The notes below the pieces were generated by a model. The model was not told where the DNA came from and did not search any database. It was given only the letters and a program-made list of their open reading frames with translations. This document shows, in pieces, positions 1 through 10,055 of a stretch of DNA of 64,000 bases (position 1 is the stretch's first letter; each line of letters begins with the position of its first letter). The position numbers and the translations under genes were made by a program. This DNA is from Amyelois transitella (lineage: Eukaryota; Arthropoda; Insecta; Lepidoptera; Pyralidae). The stretch covers positions 10,188,001 through 10,252,000 of the forward strand of contig NC_083517.1 of NCBI RefSeq assembly GCF_032362555.1. The letters run 5' to 3'.

Positions 1-1349
1 AGTATTATCTATACAGATCTATAAAAAAACAGTGAAAATAGTTTGTCTCTATATTTAGTATTTTTGACTGGATAGAGGGACACTTAGAATGAATAATAGA
101 AAGCAAAAAAATTTTTTTTTTTCATTTTCGTCTGTCTGTGTTATGTATGATCACGCTTATCTCCGAAAGTATTGAAACGATTTACTTAAAACTTTCACCA
201 ATTGCTTTGTTTTAACTTAGCAAAACATTAAAGATTGTTTCATTAAAATCGGTTCATTACAAAAAAAGTTATCGTCATTTGAATGAACTCAAAGCATGAG
301 TTTGCCTGCAAATAAGTTACGAAATTTAAAATCAAAGTCATTACATTGTACGACAGCACTATACCTATAACATATAAAGAAGTGAAAATCATTTTGATAA
401 TATCCTGATTTTGCCGCACATTACATGCGTAATTCTCACATAAAAAGATTTTTGGTTTGTTAGTCTACTTTTATTTCGACACCACTGCAGCGGCCAACGG
501 TCCAGTGGTTGGCGCGTGAGACTGTGAAGTTGGCGGGCCAAGTTCGAACCTCAACAAAAACAATACAGCTATATATTTTTTTATATATGTATATATATAT
601 ATATAAAATGTTTATATGTTAGTAAAATGTATGTAAAATCTAAAATGGTTCTGCCAGGGAGCATCACATTGAAAATTCAATTAGATTAGTACCTATGTGA
701 TTTAGAAGACCCCCCAGCAAATGTAATACTTAGTTAGGAGTGAACTAAGGACTCGTTTGTGAAAACAGACATTTAGCTACATACCAATATGGGTAACACT
801 GGAACTATTAGTAAAAATAAAGAAAACAACAAACAGACGGCGATAAACAAACATTTTTATGACGTATTTAATTAGAAATAAGTAATTATTGACGTCATTA
901 CTAATTACCAACGAAAGGGTTTGACTGCGAGGAAAATGTGTGGGAAGGAGTGAGGAAATGCATAGATAAGAATAAGTACGGAGTACTTACATAAAAGTAC
1001 CAAGTACGGACTGAGATACTACAGGTAGGTACTAAGTTCATGTCAGAAATATGCATGTTAAACCGATCTTAAAACGAACAATGAGAACGTTTAAAAGGAT
1101 ATTTATGTCATTTCAATCGAAAAAATACGTATGACCTTAGTTTGTTGTTATTTAGACTCATTTATTAATTATTTATTATATTCCATACCAACTAATATTC
1201 TTAATAGTTTTGAATATACAAACTATGTATGTATGTGAATGTCTGTAAACTTCGTTTGTAGGTATAATATGTAGATACCTAGGTAAGTACTTCGTTGTCC
1301 GCTACTAACTTATTGCAACTGTATTTTGATGTTCTGATTCTTTTTATAT
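1..1349. other. AT-rich stretch without a recognised gene
   Basis: I see no coding exon here. It holds a poly-T run near 111-122, a possible tRNA-like fragment at 500-554, an alternating TA tract at 567-606 and scattered ATGT-type simple repeats near 1222-1233. Reading frames are short and carry no family motif. Confidence 0.6.
500..554 (+). repeat. Possible tRNA-derived SINE head fragment
   Basis: A GC-richer island contains GGCGCGTGAGAC followed about 20 bases later by AGTTCGAACCTC. The second resembles a tRNA B box (GTTCGAACC) and the spacing suits a tRNA-derived SINE head. No cloverleaf could be drawn with confidence, so this is not called as a tRNA gene. Confidence 0.3.
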
Positions 1350-1560
1350 ACATACATATAGTCACATCTTTATCCCTTGCGGGGTAGATTGAGCCAACAG
1401 TCAGTCCGAAAGACTGAAAGGCCTCGTTCAGCTATTTGGCTTGATGGTATAATTGAGATTCAAATATTGACAGGTTGCTAGCCCATCGCCTAAAATAAGA
1501 ATCTCAAGTTTATAAGCCTATCTCTAATTTTTTTTTATTGAGGCCAAGAACCACACGCTA
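1350..1560 (-). repeat. SINE-A copy
   Basis: Reads, in reverse, as the abundant SINE-A of this window: a CATACATA tail, then the body with TTGCGGGGTAG and CAGGTTGCTAGCCCATCGCC, and a degraded head ending at AACCACACG. The head part around 1525-1550 has lost most of the usual sequence. Confidence 0.75.
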
Positions 1561-2007
1561 TCAATAAAAAAAATTATAAAAGATTATTTTTTGTTTGAAA
1601 AATTATTTTTAGTTGGTCTCATCGTCAGGTCAAGATATTGTTATAATAATTTCGTGAAACAAAACATTGTGTCATTTAAAAAAAAAATGTTTATTTACAA
1701 TAGATGTCATCTATACATATTTTTGGAAATTCTGATTTATGATATACGAATAATAAACACATATTACCTAAACAATAGGTAATCTTAATATAACAATAGC
1801 TACTTCTTAATTTGAAGTTGACACGAACACAATGTATAATTAACATAAAAATAATGTATTTAATGTCAATACAATAAGAAAAAAAATGATGATGCGGGGT
1901 CAATAACTTTTAATGCAGAATAAAATCCATTAGAATCTATCAAAATGCTATTAAAATACTTACATGTCAGGAGTAAAGTTTTTCATACAAATTAAATAAA
2001 GTAGATA

Positions 2008-2196
2008 CTAGAGGCCGCCCGCAACTTCGTCCGCGTGGAAACCCTATCAATCCCGCGGGAACTTCGGGATAAAAAGTAGCCTATTTGTTATTCTGGGTCT
2101 TCAGCTACCTACATGCCAAATTCCATCGTAATCAGTTCAGTAGTTTTTGAGCGGAAGAGTAACAAACATCCATACTGACATCCTGACTTAGTAGGA
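2008..2196 (-). mobile_element. Helitron II, nonautonomous
   Basis: On the minus strand it starts with TCCTAC and ends in GGGCGGCCTCTAG, with the terminal CTAG expected of a Helitron. The GCGGACGAAG-type hairpin just inside the end is degraded in this copy. It encodes nothing. Sister copies lie at 12910-13100, 22578-22782 and 23308-23513. Confidence 0.7.
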
Positions 2197-2330
2197 TTTG
2201 TTACGTTTTTATGCGAAACGGGCTAAGAGCTTCAGAAGGATTTCTCTGATCGATATAACTTTTTTCTATGTCGATCGATTGACTATTAAAATTAACTCAA
2301 ATTAAAACTAAAGCTAAAACTGTATGTAGT

Positions 2331-2512
2331 TTTAAGAGATCTATATTTGTAAATTGACGTCCGATGAAAATGCTGCAGTGTAGTTTGTTCCGCCGTTTCT
2401 TCTACACATGCGCTTTGGAAGCGGTAGTAGTTATAATTAGATTTAAGTCATGTGACGTCAAAAAGTGATACCTTGTATCCAATTTTGAAAATAAATCTAT
2501 TCTATTCTATAT
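2331..2512 (+). repeat. Element D, subtype D1
   Basis: A repeat with core GCTGCAGTGTAGTTTGTTCC and a run of TCTAT units as tail after CCTTGTATCC. The tail suggests a retroposed short element. Related copies are at 17985, 43317 and 52910 and inside the composites at 21895 and 35455. Confidence 0.6.
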
Positions 2513-2579
2513 ACATACCTGCAGAGGTACAGACGCGAGAAGTGATTTTGTTTTAAATTATGTAGTGATAATGATTAAT

Positions 2580-2725
2580 GTAGCAGGACCAAAGCTAGGG
2601 CGGTTCGCTAGCGGTCTCCCTCCTGGCTTTAGTCCCGGTTGCATCCTCACCTCTCCAGAGAGCACGGGGTATACCTTCGACCATGGATCCTGGGTGTTCG
2701 CTAGTGTTTTATACCTTCTTAATAG
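2580..2725 (-). repeat. SINE-H fragment
   Basis: Contains the CCTGGCTTTAGTCCCGG and ACCATGGATCCTGGG blocks found in the longer SINE-H copies at 18222-18655 and 51735-52037. The tRNA-like head is absent here. Confidence 0.5.
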
Positions 2726-2784
2726 GTCTTGAGCCAACAAAGTCTGTGAAAGTATTTATAAAGTTATAATAATATAATAATAAT

Positions 2785-3914
2785 ATTAATAGAGTCAGGA
2801 ATGAAACTGATGACAAAATATGGGATGCTCAAGCGGGATTTCGAAAGGGAATGGGATGTACTGATCAGGTCTTTTCCTTGCGGTGCATAGCCGAAAAGTT
2901 TTTGGCCAAGAGTCAAAAAGTCTATTGCACATTCGTAGATCTGGAAAAGGCCTATGACAGAGTTGAGAGGAATGAATTGTGGTCAGCACTTTCTATGCAT
3001 GGGGTGAGCAGTCTCTTAATACGAGCACTGAAATCCTTATATGAGGATTCGAGTGCTTGTGTCAGGATAAACGGAGCGCACACTGAGTGGTTTAAGATTG
3101 AGAAAGGCGTTAGGCAAGGATGTGTTGCGTCACCGTGGCTGTTCAACCTATTTATGGATAGCTGTTTGACAGATTTGAAAGAGTCTAAAAGTGGATTAAG
3201 GATGAATGAGTTACTCGTCAAATGTCTGCTCTATGCCGACGATCAGGTTATACTGGCGTCATCAGCGGAGGAGTTACAGGAGATGGTAAACTGTATGCAT
3301 GAAGCTTTAAAAGAGAAAGGAATGAAAGTGAACGTAAGTAAAACTAAAACACTGGTTTTTGAAATGGAGAAAGAAATGACAGCATGTAATATTTTGATTG
3401 GAGGAGAAAAAGTGGAGCAAGTGAAAGAGTTTGTATATCTAGGATCAAAGTTTACATCAGATGGCAAGTATGATAGTGATATTGAAAGGAGAGTGAACGC
3501 GGGGAACATGGTGAATGGAGCTTTGCATGCCTTTATGAGCAGTCAGAAACTATCCAAAAAGGCTCGACTGGCTGTGCACAGGGGCGTGTTGGTCCCGACA
3601 TTAATGTATGGGAGTGAAAGTTGGGTATGGCAAAAGAAGCATGAAAGCAGAATAAATGCAGTGGAAATGAGAGCGTTAAGGAGTATGATGGGTGTGAAAT
3701 TGAGTGACAGGATAAGGAACAGCGTGATAAGGGAATGTTGTGATGTGAAAGAAGATGTAGTTACAGGAATAGAAAAGGGTATGTTAAGATGGTTCGGTCA
3801 TGTGGAGAGGATGAATGAAAGCAGGTTGACTAAGCAGATATACAAGGAGAGTGTGGAGGGAAAGGTCGGAGTGGGAAGACCTAGACGAACGTATCTTGAT
3901 CAAATTAAGGACGT
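2785..3914 (+). pseudogene. Internal RTE retrotransposon fragment
   Basis: An open frame of 355 residues (from 2851) repeats the reverse transcriptase and C-terminal part of the full-length RTE at 26253-29698. The residues I compared are identical, including VDLEKAYDRV, GVRQGC and YADD. The piece lacks the endonuclease, the upstream reverse transcriptase part, the last 50 or so codons and the 3' tail, so it cannot move by itself. It begins inside the reverse transcriptase at ATTAATAGAG and stops abruptly at GACGT, where Helitron I sequence takes over. Loss at both ends is unusual, because LINE insertions are normally cut only at the 5' end. Near identity to the intact copy points to a young event. 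Confidence 0.85.
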
Positions 3915-3979
3915 TGAATAGACCGTTTATCGAGCCCAAAATAACTATTCCACGCGGACGAAGTCGCGGGCACAGCTAG
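3915..3979 (+). mobile_element. Helitron I 3' end
   Basis: Starts with TGAATAGACC, then jumps to the terminal part of Helitron I: AACTATTCCACGCGG, the hairpin CGCGGACGAAGTCGCG and the end CAGCTAG. The middle of the element is deleted. It directly follows the RTE fragment with no spacer. Confidence 0.75.
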
Positions 3980-4545
3980 TAAAGTTATATAAAGATAGAC
4001 TGCACCTCAAATTGAGGTTAATATCACCTCATAAACATCACTGGGTCACCAATCTGATCATAATTATCATACCTGCTCTATTCCACTTGGAAATTACATT
4101 ACTTTCTCATCCATATTGCCTTTTTTAGTTCGATATTTTAAAAAGTTAGTTCGTCGGTCAGCCCTTTTATATTTGGAAAGATATCAAAAATTAACAGACA
4201 TAAAAGCCATCAACAAGTATGCTTCATAATTATGTGTAAAAAGCTAAGTAATTTAAAAATATTTTTTCGTGTTTAAATTACTTTTTGGGAAATTTTAAAT
4301 AGACCAAAATGTGGTGATTTATAGAATCAGAATAAAACTCTTCCTTAACTGAGTGACTGACTGATTGACTGATATCAGCGCATAGACTAAATCACTTAGT
4401 CTAGAAACTTTGTTACCTACGAGAAATATGCGTCCTTTCTGCGCATCATGCACTTTCCGATAATGTCTTTCCTTTCAATTTCGTCTCATATACATTTCTC
4501 ATAGATTGAATGTTCTTATTTTCGTAAGGTTTGCAAATTTACTCC
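3980..4545. other. Spacer without a recognised feature
   Basis: AT-rich sequence with no coding potential. A stretch near 4345-4400 has repeated GACTGA/GATTGA words, otherwise nothing stands out. Confidence 0.5.
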
Positions 4546-4920
4546 TTGGATTTGATAGCTCGTTAAGTATACTTAGTAAATTGCTGTTTATTTTTTAATT
4601 CTGAAGTATGCTGATTCCCATTTAAAACGTGTTCCACAGTAGCGGACCCACGACTAACGGTTAAACCTTTAATATTGGAATAGTTATTTTGGGTATCATT
4701 GAAGCCCTCAAGGATGAATAATTTACCCCATTTTTTTTTCACATTTTCCATTATTTGTTTGTTCCTTATAGTTGCAGCGTGATGTTATATAGCCTAAAGC
4801 CTTCCTCGATAAATGGTCTATTCAATACAAAAAGAATTTTTCAATACGAACCAGTAGTTTCTGAAAGAAGCGCGTTCAAACAAACAAACAAATTCTTCAG
4901 ATTTATAATATTAATAGTAG
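4546..4920 (-). mobile_element. Helitron I derivative with an extra segment
   Basis: On the minus strand 4920 to about 4680 matches Helitron I: the AAACAAACAAACAAA tract, then TATATAGCC and CCTCAAGGATGAATAA in forward reading. Beyond GGAATAGTTA it continues into about 130 bases that also occur inside the Helitron I at 10796-11211. The usual hairpin and CTAG end are missing here. Confidence 0.65.
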
Positions 4921-5991
4921 ATAGGAATAGATGCTAACAGCCCTGTGACAGAAACAAACAAATTTATCTTTTGTTTTGATAATTCGGTAATACACGATCA
5001 TATGATTTCTAGACAAAAATCCATTAGCTAACATTATTTTTTTATTTGGATGATGTAATAATAACAATTTTAAATTTTTATAAACACAATTTTAATTTAC
5101 GTTTGTAATAACGGTTTTTTATTTTTTAAACTAGTCGTTTGTCGCTAACTCAGATTTCGCGAACACTATTTTTAACAACATTGCGAATATCTCAAAAACC
5201 GCTAAACTTATTTTGTTGCACCACGAATTAAAAAAATGTATTGACATTCCCTACATAAATTTTAAATTTCATCAAAATCAGACCATCGGTTCGAAAGTTA
5301 TTGAGTTACAAACATACATGTTCTTTATTAACGTCTTCATGCCTAATTGGGTAGACAGGGCACATCATTACAAGACTCGATGACTAATGGTTAGCTAAAG
5401 ATTTAGAAATAACTAGATATTGCGTGGGGCCTCGCTCCCGTGAGAATTCTAGAAAAAAGTATGCTTTGCCTATTCCTTCTATATATGTAAAAATTAAATG
5501 TGCTTGTTTAATTTAAGATATTATTGAGTGCCTATTTTGTTATAGTGTGGTCCTTATCTACTGAGAGCACCGCCACTGATCTTCAATAATAAATTGTTTT
5601 ATATAATAATTAAATTTTACTTTTATTAAATTAAATATTTTTCCAATAACTAAACTAAGTACGTATACACGTGAGGATCAGTCGTGAGATCGTCGCTCTC
5701 ATACAAAATCGCTGACACATAACATTCACACTTACATTGTGTCCCTACCACCGTATGTATATCTGTGCCAAATTTCGTAAAAATCAGGCCAGTAGTTTTT
5801 GAGTTATTTCTACATAAAGACTACTATTTGAGTATAGATAAGGAATATTGTGACTTACTAATCTTTATCGGTCGGCGACATGTATACCTACAAGTCCGCT
5901 TCAATATCATAAGGTTTGGACAGACTTATATTATCATAGTTGTTCTTATTTCATTCACAAATGTTGCAAATTGGTGTGAACTTTAGCGTTG
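4921..5991. other. Spacer, no gene seen
   Basis: AT-rich. The part at 5150-5330 contains a diffuse repeat (ATTTCATCAAAATCAG) whose cousin lies near 62280-62330. Short frames show no conserved motif. Confidence 0.5.
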
Positions 5992-6062
5992 AAGTTGAAT
6001 TGATTGATTGATATTGATACGTGTGTAACGTATCTATGTATATCAATCAATCAATTCAACTT
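5992..6062. repeat. Perfect 23-bp hairpin
   Basis: Positions 5992-6014 are the exact reverse complement of 6040-6062, built on GATT repeats. The loop holds a smaller inverted pair, GATACG (6016-6021) and CGTATC (6029-6034). The 71-base unit has the size of a microRNA precursor, but the perfect long arm fits a young inverted repeat just as well. Confidence 0.7.
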
Positions 6063-6066
6063 TAAA

Positions 6067-6304
6067 ATTCTTAAAAAGAACTACTCCATCTGTTTCCTAT
6101 GGATGTCGTAAAAGGCGACAAAGGGATAGCCTTAAAAACTTGGGATTCTTCTTTTTGGCGACGGGCTAGCAACCTGTATGAATATACCTATATGAATCTC
6201 AATTATTATAATTAAGCCAAACAGCTGAACGTGGCCTATCAGTCTCTCAAGACTGTTGACTCTATCTACCCCGCAAGGGATATAGACGTGATTATATGTA
6301 TATT
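6067..6304 (+). repeat. SINE-A copy, head truncated
   Basis: Begins at the ACTACTCCATCTG block and continues through GATGTCGTAAAAGGCGAC, the body and CCCCGCAAGGGATATAGACG to a short TATATGTATAT tail. Confidence 0.75.
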
Positions 6305-6458
6305 CAATAGGCTATTTGACTGTATTAAAAATATACATTTCTTTTATGTCATCAGTCTTAATATTATTTTTTTGGAGCGATTTGTAATAACGGGAGATAA
6401 AAATATTGCATTATTTAAACAAAATCCGTCTCAGAAAATTAGGTTTTTATATGCAGCT

Positions 6459-6507
6459 GTCACGTGACTAAAAACGAACGTGATTGGCTATTTCTATTAT
6501 GACGTCA
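6459..6507. promoter_or_regulatory. Promoter-like cluster: E-box, CCAAT, CRE
   Basis: The palindrome GTCACGTGAC (6459-6468), an inverted CCAAT (ATTGG, 6483-6487) and a perfect CRE TGACGTCA (6500-6507) lie within 50 bases, about 115 bases before the ATG of the broken exon at 6623. The combination suggests a former promoter of that exon; this is inference from motifs only. Confidence 0.35.
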
Positions 6508-6622
6508 ATTATCCATAAACAGACTGTCGATCGTATCGTTCCTTAGTGTTCGCTATTGTTTTTCGAAATTTTTATAAGTGTTTGATCGCTCAGGATTACT
6601 CAGATAACATGGGTATTTAATA

Positions 6623-6766
6623 ATGGAAACCAATTCCGCGAAAGCTGACAGTCGAAACCTACCAAAAGTGGACGCAATAATGGTTGGAAGAAGAAATCTG
6701 GATTGTCTTCTTCAAAGACAATCCAGATTTCTATGCTGCCGAACTGAGGAATGTGAAAACATCAAT
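6623..6766 (+). pseudogene. Broken first exon, possible mobile YqaJ/SWIM gene
   Basis: The ATG at 6623 opens with SRNLPKVDAIMV and, after a frame change, continues as FFKDNPDFYAAELRNVKTS up to a good splice donor (AT|GTAAGT, 6765-6770). From memory, this order resembles the N-terminus of the SWIM zinc finger/YqaJ exonuclease-type proteins that occur in many copies in insect genomes; that assignment is tentative. The two halves are out of frame because about 20 bases between them are an inverted copy of the following bases (6692-6709 against 6715-6732). No later exons were found, so it is a dead 5' fragment. Confidence 0.4.
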
Positions 6767-9196
6767 GTAAGTATATCTTGGTAACCACTGATCTTAGATC
6801 ATGATCTGAAACCACTTCTTGCGAATATTCAAATCCATCGGCATAGAAAAAAACAGTTTCGTAGGAGATTTTATTGTTGTATTAGTGCATTGAGGCACTG
6901 CACAACATTTATAGGAACTCATTTTAATAATTTTCACACATATGACGTGGCACAAGTTAAATAAAACAAGAGAAAATCAAAACTTTTCGAAACACCAACA
7001 AGCTTTGTATGATATTTACACGAAATTTACGTCACTGCATGCCATGTCCGCCATATTACTAAAAGTCGCGTTTTGGCGGCATATTTGAATATTCCATTTT
7101 CTTTTTCGATTTTTTAATAAAATAGCTGTAATAAAGGCAGAAAAGTATTTTTGTAGGGCTCCTTATAAACAAATAAATACCCTCAGATAGTTTTTAGAAC
7201 TTTGTCAAATAGCCTATTAAATGTAATTATACAAAACAGATTACAGAACGAACATAATAGGAAGAGTTTCAAATCAATCGGAGCAGGTATAAAAATAAAA
7301 TATAAACAATAAAATACTTTTAATAACATTTTAGTGATACCCTCTTTGGTAACTAGTACATAAAAAATCAGTCTAGCATTCAATATTATATCGTTTTCAC
7401 GTTATTAAGCTTCATATTTTCTGAATCGGTAATCATCCATCTAAGGTCAGTTCACATTGTAACTTCTTAAGGTGCGTACACATTATCTGACAAATCTGAC
7501 ATTGTTATACAACTTTCCAACAAATAACAATAATGTACACGTTAGAATTGTTATTCTTACGTGACACTTAATGAAACACATTATTGAAACATAGTTGAAT
7601 AACATTGTTAACAACGCCTGAAGACGTAACAAACAAACAAACAGACTTACGTTAGCATTATTTTATATATGTTGGGATATATAAAGTAACATTTTGTATT
7701 ATTATCTGAAATAAGGTGCTGGGTCGCGTCCGAGCTTCAAACAAGAAAACCTATCCTTGGACTATTGATAAACTACCTGATATTGCTTATTCCCTTAGTC
7801 GCCTTTTACGAAATCCACGGGCAAGAGAAAATGTCCCATTTCGAAGTGCCAACTACATGGTACAAATGTAATTTAATCTCAACTAATATTATAAATACGA
7901 AAGTGAGTTTGTTTGTTTGTTACCTCTTCCATTTTATCCACTGAATTTAATCTTCTTGAAATATCACATACATTATAATTTAAGAGTCTGGAGATGGACA
8001 TACGGCACCTTTCATCCCGGTAAAAACTGTTTCGCTTTTATTATGACCTGAAACGGGCTCAGGACCGACAAAGATGGAACACAAAAACGTATGACTTTGA
8101 CAGCTGTCATTGTAAGCTATCAAATAATGAATTATAATAGCCGACTTGGAAGTTTCTGGATATTTAGTTATTTTGACTAGTCTGGTCTTGTCGGAACATC
8201 ACTAGTGAGAACATACATTAACTCATCCAAATAGAAATCAATACTTATAATTTTTTTTAACAAAATTTAAAAGAACAAACATATCGATAAAGTTTATCTT
8301 AAACATAGATGCATACAAAAATACCTATAAAATTTATTAAAATATGGCATATAATATATTGGCATCAGACGTCCACAAAGATTTCCCGAAATTCCCACGG
8401 GAAATATGCCTCAAGTAAAAGTGTAATATTGCTTAAAATATGATAGTTTTAATATTTTATACATTGAATATAAAATTATAAAACGTATGAAAATTAACAA
8501 TCAATACTTACGCTATGTTTTATAAAAAATATATTATTTACAATATATTTTATTATTATTTAGCATTCAATAATAAAAAAATTCTAAAACTTTTATACAT
8601 TAATTCTCATATTATAATAACCAGAAAATGCGAAAAATTATTATATCTACACAAAAGTAATTCCCATTAATTTTTAGAGCACAATATGACAGAAACGAAA
8701 CAGAAAGCAAAGATTATAAGTAAGTTTTATGTTTTTTTTTTTGGTATAATCATCATCACGCATAAAGCTGTACATATTTAATGTTACGAGTATGCAAAAC
8801 AATGACTATGCCATTAAACATTATAAGAATATCACAGGAAAATTTTGAAAATATTGCTTACTATTACCTAATAGAAATTTACTAAATACCATTTCATTTT
8901 TTAAGGAAGACTCATAAATCTTTGTCTTGAATAATCTGGTATGGGAATGTAAAATTGCTGAAATTACCAAATTGTTTTCTTGCATCTGATAAAATATGTT
9001 ATGTATTTAAAAAGACATGAATTAACTAATTAATGCCAAATTGGGATGATCTCAGAAAAGTTAAAGGTAGTTTTCCTCCTTTTTAAACCTGCTTCAGAAA
9101 GCAGCGTTTAATCGAAATTATCTGAAATCGTATTACAGACCAAATTTGATCTTATAAAGGTCAAATTTAATGCCTTATAAGTTCAGAAAGAAAAAT
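6767..9196. other. Long gene-free AT-rich stretch
   Basis: No exon, tRNA or clear element boundary. A SINE-A scrap (CTTAGTCGCCTTTTACG) lies near 7795-7815. The remainder is low-complexity AT with short frames. Confidence 0.5.
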
Positions 9197-9348
9197 TACC
9201 AGCCCCGTAGCAACGCACGCGCAGCGCCATCTTTTATCGCCCGAAACACTATTGCTGTTTCGCTTTTTATTATGACGTGAAACGAGACAGCGATAGTTTT
9301 TTGCGCGATAAACGCCGCGTAGCGCTTGCCTTGTTACAGGGGCAGAAA
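9197..9348. mobile_element. MITE-G, palindromic
   Basis: A foldback element about 150 bp long. Arms around CGCTTTTTATTATGACG hold AGCGATAG on one side and its complement on the other, and the outer ends are CCCCGTAGCAAC and an imperfect GTTACAGGGG. No coding capacity. Other copies: 13863-13997, 21045-21412 and 38425-38965. Confidence 0.6.
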
Positions 9349-10055
9349 TTAATATAACTAGATAAACATTTGACCGGCAAACATTTATGACAAATATCAT
9401 AAATTTTAGAAAATAAGGTCGAATTTCAATTGTTATACTAAATGCATACATGTTCATAATACAAGTGCGTGGAAATAAATAATTATTAATATATTAGTAA
9501 ATATTATCAAATAACGATAATCCATTATGAAGTCTTATAAATTATAATTTTAATTATTATAACAAAAGTTTATTTTTCGTACCAAATTTACTGTCCCATC
9601 AATATGTATTTGCACATATAAAAATACAATAAAATTTCATTTTACATAAATAATATAATTATAAATCTCAAATACTGGATCGATTTTAAGATTTATATAA
9701 TACGATTTTATGATATGATATCACACACTTTTAATATCACACACATATAATTATTGTATGTGTCAAAAAGTGCCACACCAATACACACACACACACACAT
9801 TTGTGTGTGTCAGTGGGCGTCACACACACTTAAATACAGTGTGGTTGGTTACCAACAAGCTATATTTGGAAGATTGGAAAAACAATGGTTTGTGAAAAAA
9901 TATTTAACTCCATATGGGTGAACTATGCCAACCCCTCCCCCCTTAAATTGTGGATGAAAGGATCTACACGTTTCTCGAATATAGGTATTTACACACTGTA
10001 TATATGTGTGGGTGTGTGTGTCACATTGTGTCCCACACACGTATTTTTTTGTGTG
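9349..10055 (-). other. 3' flank or UTR of the scavenger receptor gene
   Basis: AT-rich, followed by CA/TG simple repeats at 9783-9838 and 9996-10056 that sit directly after the receptor stop codon. A minus-strand AATAAA lies near 9569-9574, so the 3' UTR may be about 480 bases long. Where polyadenylation really occurs cannot be told from sequence. Confidence 0.4.
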
